This document shows, piece by piece, positions 60,331 to 64,000 of a stretch of DNA of 64,000 nt; the first letter of the stretch is position 1; each line of letters opens with the position of its first letter. The translations under genes and the position numbers were made by a program. The stretch comes from Saccharothrix luteola (lineage in GTDB: Bacteria; Actinomycetota; Actinomycetes; Mycobacteriales; Pseudonocardiaceae), in NCBI RefSeq assembly GCF_020859565.1, contig NZ_JAJHUO010000002.1, positions 374,964 through 438,963 of the forward strand, read 5' to 3'. The notes under the pieces are model-generated. The model saw only the letters and a list, made by a program, of their open reading frames with translations. It ran no database searches and was not told the origin of the DNA.

Positions 60331-62560
60331 CGTGTTCATCGGCGGCACCGGGCACTACCTGCCGCCGCGCACGCAGGCGACGGACGCCGTGCCCGACACC
60401 GACACCATGCGGCGGCTGCTCGCGCTGTCCGACTTCACCTCGTTCACCCGGTCCGACGACCTGACCGAGCACGCCATGGCGGTGCGGGCCGCGATCGGCG
60501 CGCTGCGCCAGTCCGGGCTGACCGGCGCCGACATCGCGATGGCGGCCTACGCGCAGATGGACCACCAGGACCACATGGCGTCCTCGTGCCACCTCCAGCG
60601 CGTCCTCGGCCTCGGCCACGCCCTGGTGTTCGAGGTCGAGGCGACCAGCAACGGCGGCTCGGCCGCGCTCCAGGCCGCCGCCGCGCACCTGGTGGCCGAC
60701 CGGTCCGCCACCGCCACCCTGGTCACGGCGACCGCCCGGTTCCTGCCGCCGCGCTGGGAGCGCTGGCAGCCCACCGTCGGCATCTTCCTGGCCGACGGCG
60801 CCGCGTCGGCCGTGCTCACCCGCGACGGCGGCCGGGCGCGCCTGGTCGCCACCGCCAACAGCTCCGCCACCCAGATGGAGGTCCTGGCCACCCCGTCCAT
60901 CCCCGACCCGCTCGGGCACCGCAACCGCACGCCCATCGAGGTCACCGGCCTCGCGCCCTACCTGACCCTGATGAGCGAGGCGCTGGTCAACGCGGTCGAG
61001 CAGGCCGCCAAGGAGGCGAACACCGCGATCGCCGACATCACCCGGTTCGTCATCACGGGCCTGGGGCTGGCGCAGCTGCAGGTCGTGGTGCTGGAACCGC
61101 TCGGCATCGACCTGGACCGCACCACCTGGCCGTTCCTGCGCGAACTCGGCCACGTCGGGCCGTGCGACCAACTGCTCGGCGTCGACCACCTGCTCAACGA
61201 CGGCGGCCTGGAGCCGGGCGACACGATCATGGTGATCGGCCTGGGCATGGGTTCCCGGTTCACCGCCGCGCTGCTGGAGGTCACCGAGCCGCCCACGCGC
61301 GGCACGACGTTCGTCGCGCAGTCGGTCGAGATCCCGCCGGTCGAGCGGTACACCATCGACCCGTCCGGCAGCGACATCTTCGGCGAGGCGGCCAGGCTGC
61401 GCGAACGCGGCCACACCACGCCCGTCGAACTTCCCGGCGGCATCGGCGCGTGGGCGGTGACCGGGCACGACGCCGTCAAAGCCGTGCTGCTGGACCCGGC
61501 CGTCTCCAAGGACGCCAACCGGCACTGGCCCGCGTGGCGCAACGGCGAGATCCCGCCCGACTGGCCGCTGATCATGTGGGTGGCGATGAAGAACATGTTC
61601 ACCGCCTACGGCGAGGACCACGCCCGGCTGCGCAAGCTGGTGGCCAAGGCGTTCACCGCGCGCCGCATCGACGCCATGCGCCCGCGCGTCGAGGAGATCA
61701 CCGCCGACCTGATCGACCGGCTGGCCGCCGTGCCACGCGGTCAGGTGGTCGACCTGCGCGCGGAGTTCGCGTTCCAGCTGCCGATCCGGGTGATCAGCGG
61801 CCTGTTCGGGCTGTCCGAGCAGACGGGCGCCGACCTGCGCCGCCTGGTGGAGGCGGTGTTCAGCCTCGACGCCGACCCCGACGGCGTGCAGGGCGCGTCC
61901 GCCGAGCTCTACATGCTGCTGAAGGGCCTGGTCGCGGAGAAGCGCGCGAATCCCGGCGACGACATGACCACCGACCTGATCGCGGCGCAGGAGGAGGACG
62001 GCAGCCGGCTCAGCGAGCAGGAGCTGCTGGACACGTTGCTGCTGACCATCAGCGCCGGCTTCGAGACCACGGTCAACCTGCTCGACAACGCCGTGCACGG
62101 GCTGGCCGCGCACCCCTCCCAGCTCGGTCTCGTCACCGCCGGGACGAGCACCTGGGACGACGTGGTGGACGAGACGCTGCGCTGGCAGGCGCCGGTGCCG
62201 AACCTGCCGCTGCGGTACGCGGTGGACGACGTGGAGGTCGACGGCGTCGCGATCGCCAAGGGCGACGCGATCCTGGTGTCGTTCGGCGCGGCCGGCCGTG
62301 ACCCGGCGCGGCACGGCGAGAACGCCGAGGCGTTCGACATCACCCGGCCGTCCCGCCGCGACCACCTGGCGTTCGGCCACGGCGTGCACTTCTGCCTCGG
62401 CTCGCCGTTGGCGCGGATGGAGGCCACGGTGGCGTTGCGGGCGCTGTTCGGGCGGTTCCCGAACCTTCGGCTGGCCGTGCCGCCCGCGGAGCTGGAACCG
62501 TTGGGGTCGTTCTTCACCAACGGGCACAAGACGCTGCCCGTGGTGCTGGAGCAGGACTGA
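60317..62560 (+). CDS. Fusion protein: KAS III-like domain with altered triad plus cytochrome P450
   Basis: The 747-aa protein has its ATG inside the last codons of the PKS. Residues 1 to about 335 have the FabH/KAS III fold pattern ([10 protein letters not shown], ...[39 protein letters not shown]). The nucleophile position is Ser111, the usual His (VIPHQ) is VITGL, and the Asn (GNTS) is GHVG, so condensation is unlikely. Residues about 345-747 are a complete P450: AGFETT in helix I, ETLR (ExxR) and [10 protein letters not shown] with heme Cys693, resembling macrolide hydroxylases. I infer a tailoring hydroxylase whose KAS III-like part binds an ACP-linked or CoA-linked substrate, or acts as an acyltransferase. 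No stop, start or ribosome site separates the halves. The fusion is unusual. Confidence 0.88.
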   Translation: MIWDDVFIGGTGHYLPPRTQATDAVPDTDTMRRLLALSDFTSFTRSDDLTEHAMAVRAAIGALRQSGLTGADIAMAAYAQMDHQDHMASSCHLQRVLGLGHALVFEVEATSNGGSAALQAAAAHLVADRSATATLVTATARFLPPRWERWQPTVGIFLADGAASAVLTRDGGRARLVATANSSATQMEVLATPSIPDPLGHRNRTPIEVTGLAPYLTLMSEALVNAVEQAAKEANTAIADITRFVITGLGLAQLQVVVLEPLGIDLDRTTWPFLRELGHVGPCDQLLGVDHLLNDGGLEPGDTIMVIGLGMGSRFTAALLEVTEPPTRGTTFVAQSVEIPPVERYTIDPSGSDIFGEAARLRERGHTTPVELPGGIGAWAVTGHDAVKAVLLDPAVSKDANRHWPAWRNGEIPPDWPLIMWVAMKNMFTAYGEDHARLRKLVAKAFTARRIDAMRPRVEEITADLIDRLAAVPRGQVVDLRAEFAFQLPIRVISGLFGLSEQTGADLRRLVEAVFSLDADPDGVQGASAELYMLLKGLVAEKRANPGDDMTTDLIAAQEEDGSRLSEQELLDTLLLTISAGFETTVNLLDNAVHGLAAHPSQLGLVTAGTSTWDDVVDETLRWQAPVPNLPLRYAVDDVEVDGVAIAKGDAILVSFGAAGRDPARHGENAEAFDITRPSRRDHLAFGHGVHFCLGSPLARMEATVALRALFGRFPNLRLAVPPAELEPLGSFFTNGHKTLPVVLEQD

Positions 62561-62687
62561 GGTGACCCCACCCACGTCCGACGGCGCGAGGCTCCGGGCA
62601 CGCCGCCAGGCACGCGGTGGGAGTGGCCGACCACGACGTGATCACGCATGCACCACAAGCCTGCTAACCGAGGGGAGGTGGCGAGGG

Positions 62688-62777
62688 ATGCCCGGCACGG
62701 GCGAGGACGACCGGCCCCGCACGGTGTCGGCGATCCACCCCGCGGTCAGGGCGGTGTGCTCCCTCGCCGAGAACTGA
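62688..62777 (+). CDS. 29-aa leader peptide translationally coupled to the glycosyltransferase
   Basis: The ATG at 62688 has a very strong GGGGAGG site (62672-62678) nine bases upstream. The frame encodes 29 residues (MPGTGEDDRPRTVSAIHPAV... ending SLAEN). Its TGA shares a base with the next ATG (TGATG at 62775-62779), while the glycosyltransferase itself has almost no ribosome site (GAGAACTG). This is the layout of a leader that controls translation of a downstream gene. If the product is a ribosome-targeting macrolide, induction through stalling is conceivable. The remaining 62561-62687 holds no other gene. Confidence 0.5.
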   Translation: MPGTGEDDRPRTVSAIHPAVRAVCSLAEN

Positions 62778-63940
62778 TGGCGCACTTCGCCTTTGTCAGC
62801 GCGCCCGCGGCCGGGCACGTCAACCCCACCCTGCCGCTGGTGGAGGAGCTGGTCCGGCGCGGCCACCGGGTCAGCTACGCCACCGGGCCCGCCACCGCCG
62901 ACGGCGCGACGAGGGCGGGCGCGACGCCGGTCGTGCTGCCGTCGGAGCTGCCGCCGGACCTGGACGCGCGCGGCGAGTTCACCGCCGAGCAGCTCGCCGT
63001 GACCCTGGGGTACTTCCTGGACGACGCCGAGGTGTCGTTCCCCGTGCTGGCCGCGCACTTCGAGACCGACCGGCCGGACGTGGTCTGCTACGACTCGGTG
63101 ACCTTCACCGGGCGGATGCTCGCCAACCTGCTCGGCGTGCCCGAGGTGGCGCTGGTGCCCACGTTCGCGGAGAACGAGACGTTCTCCGCGACGCAGGTGT
63201 ACCTGCCGCCGTCGTTCGACCACCAGCACCCGGAGCTGGTCGCGGCGATCGAGCGGATGGCGAAGTTCGCCTCCGGCTTCAGCTTCCTCGACGACCCGAA
63301 CCTGATGTTCGGCCACGTCGCGCCGATGAACGTGGTGTTCGTGCCGCGCTCGTTCCAGCTGTCCGCCGAGACGTTCGACGACCGGTTCCACTTCGTGGGG
63401 CCGTCGCTGGGCAGCTGGCAGGACGCCGAGGAGTGGTCGCCGAGGTCCGCCTCGCCGGTGCTGCTGATCTCGCTCGGCACGGTGTTCAACTCGCGGCCGG
63501 AGTTCTACCGGGCGTGCGTCGAGGCGTTCGCCGACGAGCCGTGGGAGGTCGTGATGTCGATCGGCGACCTGGACCCCGCCCGGCTCGGACCGCTGCCCGC
63601 GAACATCTCGGCGCACCGGCGGGTGCCGCAGGTGGCCGTGCTGCGGCACGCCTCGGTGTTCCTCAGCCACGCGGGCATGAACTCGATCATGGAGTCGCTG
63701 TACCACGACGTGCCGTTCGTGACGGTGCCCCAGATCCCGGAGCAGCGGGCCATCGCGGCACGGGCCGCCGAGCTGGGCCTCGGGGTCACGGTGGAGGACC
63801 AGACGCCGGCCGGGCTGCGCGCGGCGGTGTCCGCGGCGTCCGCCAACCGGGCGGCCGTGGCGGAGATGGGCGAGGTCGTCCGCTCCAGCGGTGGTGCGCC
63901 CGCGGCGGCGAACGCGCTGGAGGAGCTGCTCAGCGCGTAG
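62777..63940 (+). CDS. MGT-family (GT1) macrolide-type glycosyltransferase
   Basis: The 387-aa protein starts at ATG 62777, directly at the family N-terminus (MAHFAFVSAPAAGHVNPTLPLVEEL). The C-terminal nucleotide-sugar block is clear: PQVAVLRHASVFLSHAGMNS... and VPQIPEQ, as in OleD/OleI-type transferases that use UDP-sugars and often inactivate macrolides for self-resistance. The acceptor-domain Asp (VCYDSVTFTGR) is kept. The His that acts as base in OleD, just before GHVNP, is Ala here (AAGHVNP), so catalysis is either lost or altered. It follows the P450 fusion and its own leader ORF. Role: tailoring of the macrolide or resistance, inferred from family and context. Confidence 0.88.
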   Translation: MAHFAFVSAPAAGHVNPTLPLVEELVRRGHRVSYATGPATADGATRAGATPVVLPSELPPDLDARGEFTAEQLAVTLGYFLDDAEVSFPVLAAHFETDRPDVVCYDSVTFTGRMLANLLGVPEVALVPTFAENETFSATQVYLPPSFDHQHPELVAAIERMAKFASGFSFLDDPNLMFGHVAPMNVVFVPRSFQLSAETFDDRFHFVGPSLGSWQDAEEWSPRSASPVLLISLGTVFNSRPEFYRACVEAFADEPWEVVMSIGDLDPARLGPLPANISAHRRVPQVAVLRHASVFLSHAGMNSIMESLYHDVPFVTVPQIPEQRAIAARAAELGLGVTVEDQTPAGLRAAVSAASANRAAVAEMGEVVRSSGGAPAAANALEELLSA

Positions 63941-63990
63941 CACGGCCATACGACGAGTAGCACCGACCTAGCGAGTGGAGTGGGAGAGCC

Positions 63991-64000
63991 ATGCTGACGT
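63991..64000 (+). CDS. Start of a further gene, cut by the window edge
   Basis: An ATG at 63991 follows the purine-rich GGAGTGGGAGAG (63977-63988), 50 bp after the glycosyltransferase stop and in the same direction. Only three codons (M-L-T) are visible, so nothing can be said of its product, but the PKS operon clearly continues. Confidence 0.5.

Noticed and set aside
62648..62776. N-terminal extension of the glycosyltransferase by 43 residues
   Set aside because: The family N-terminus begins exactly at ATG 62777; the extra part is Arg/Gly-rich and overlaps the leader ORF in another frame.

Overview
The window is extremely G/C-rich, with third codon positions almost always G or C, GTG and TTG starts, and short overlapping genes. 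It contains giant modular polyketide synthase genes, a macrolide-type glycosyltransferase and many secreted or membrane proteins. This points to a filamentous actinobacterium, most likely of the Pseudonocardiales type (Saccharothrix, Lentzea or Actinosynnema). That placement is an inference from style, not from a marker gene.

Region 1 (1-6515, + strand) is a three-gene overlapping operon. It holds a 5'-truncated STAND-like ATPase with helical repeats and a degenerate CHAT-like C-terminus, a protein with a zinc-peptidase HEVGH motif, and a leaderless cytosolic trypsin-like serine peptidase. Three protease-like proteins under one NTPase look like a programmed-response or conflict (defence) system. 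Region 2 (6601-20625) is mixed accessory and housekeeping sequence: an excisionase-like HTH and tyrosine-phosphatase pair, a twice-frameshifted membrane protein pseudogene, an IS5-family transposase remnant, an NTF2-like protein, a secreted protein, an SGNH hydrolase, a GH3 hexosaminidase, a TPR-tailed unknown, a TetR regulator next to a twin-operator promoter and a small membrane protein, a FAD oxidoreductase, an APC permease, an AhpD-like protein, and two polytopic membrane proteins. A G/C-homopolymer and direct-repeat locus lies at 18781-18985.

Region 3 (20851 to the right edge, + strand) is a type I modular PKS cluster that continues beyond the window. PKS gene 1 (7414 aa) carries a KSQ/methylmalonyl loading module and extension modules 1-4. 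PKS gene 2 (5742 aa) carries modules 5-7 and a C-terminal thioesterase. The domain order is: load KSQ-ATmm-ACP; M1 KS-ATmm-KR-ACP; M2 KS-ATmm-DH-ER-KR-ACP; M3 KS-ATmm-DH-KR-ACP; M4 KS-ATm-DH-KR-ACP; M5 and M6 KS-ATmm-DH-ER-KR-ACP; M7 KS-ATm-DH-KR-ACP-TE (mm, methylmalonyl; m, malonyl).

By colinearity the chain starts from propionate, has seven extensions, and keeps a single chain hydroxyl (from M1). The simplest product is a C22, 16-membered, 15-ethyl macrolactone with methyls at C4, C6, C10, C12 and C14, a C2-C3 ene and a C8-C11 diene. C13 would be a ketone if the KR of module 2, which has lost its catalytic serine, is dead. Downstream, a fused KAS III-like/cytochrome P450 protein (start overlapping the PKS stop) and an MGT-family glycosyltransferase behind a translationally coupled 29-aa leader ORF are the likely tailoring and resistance functions. 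The most unusual points are the KAS III-P450 fusion (P450 intact, KAS III triad lost), the thioesterase lacking the usual Asp and carrying a 33-codon internal duplication/insertion, the Ser-less KR2, the leader peptide before a glycosyltransferase that lacks the family's catalytic His, and the three-protease operon.
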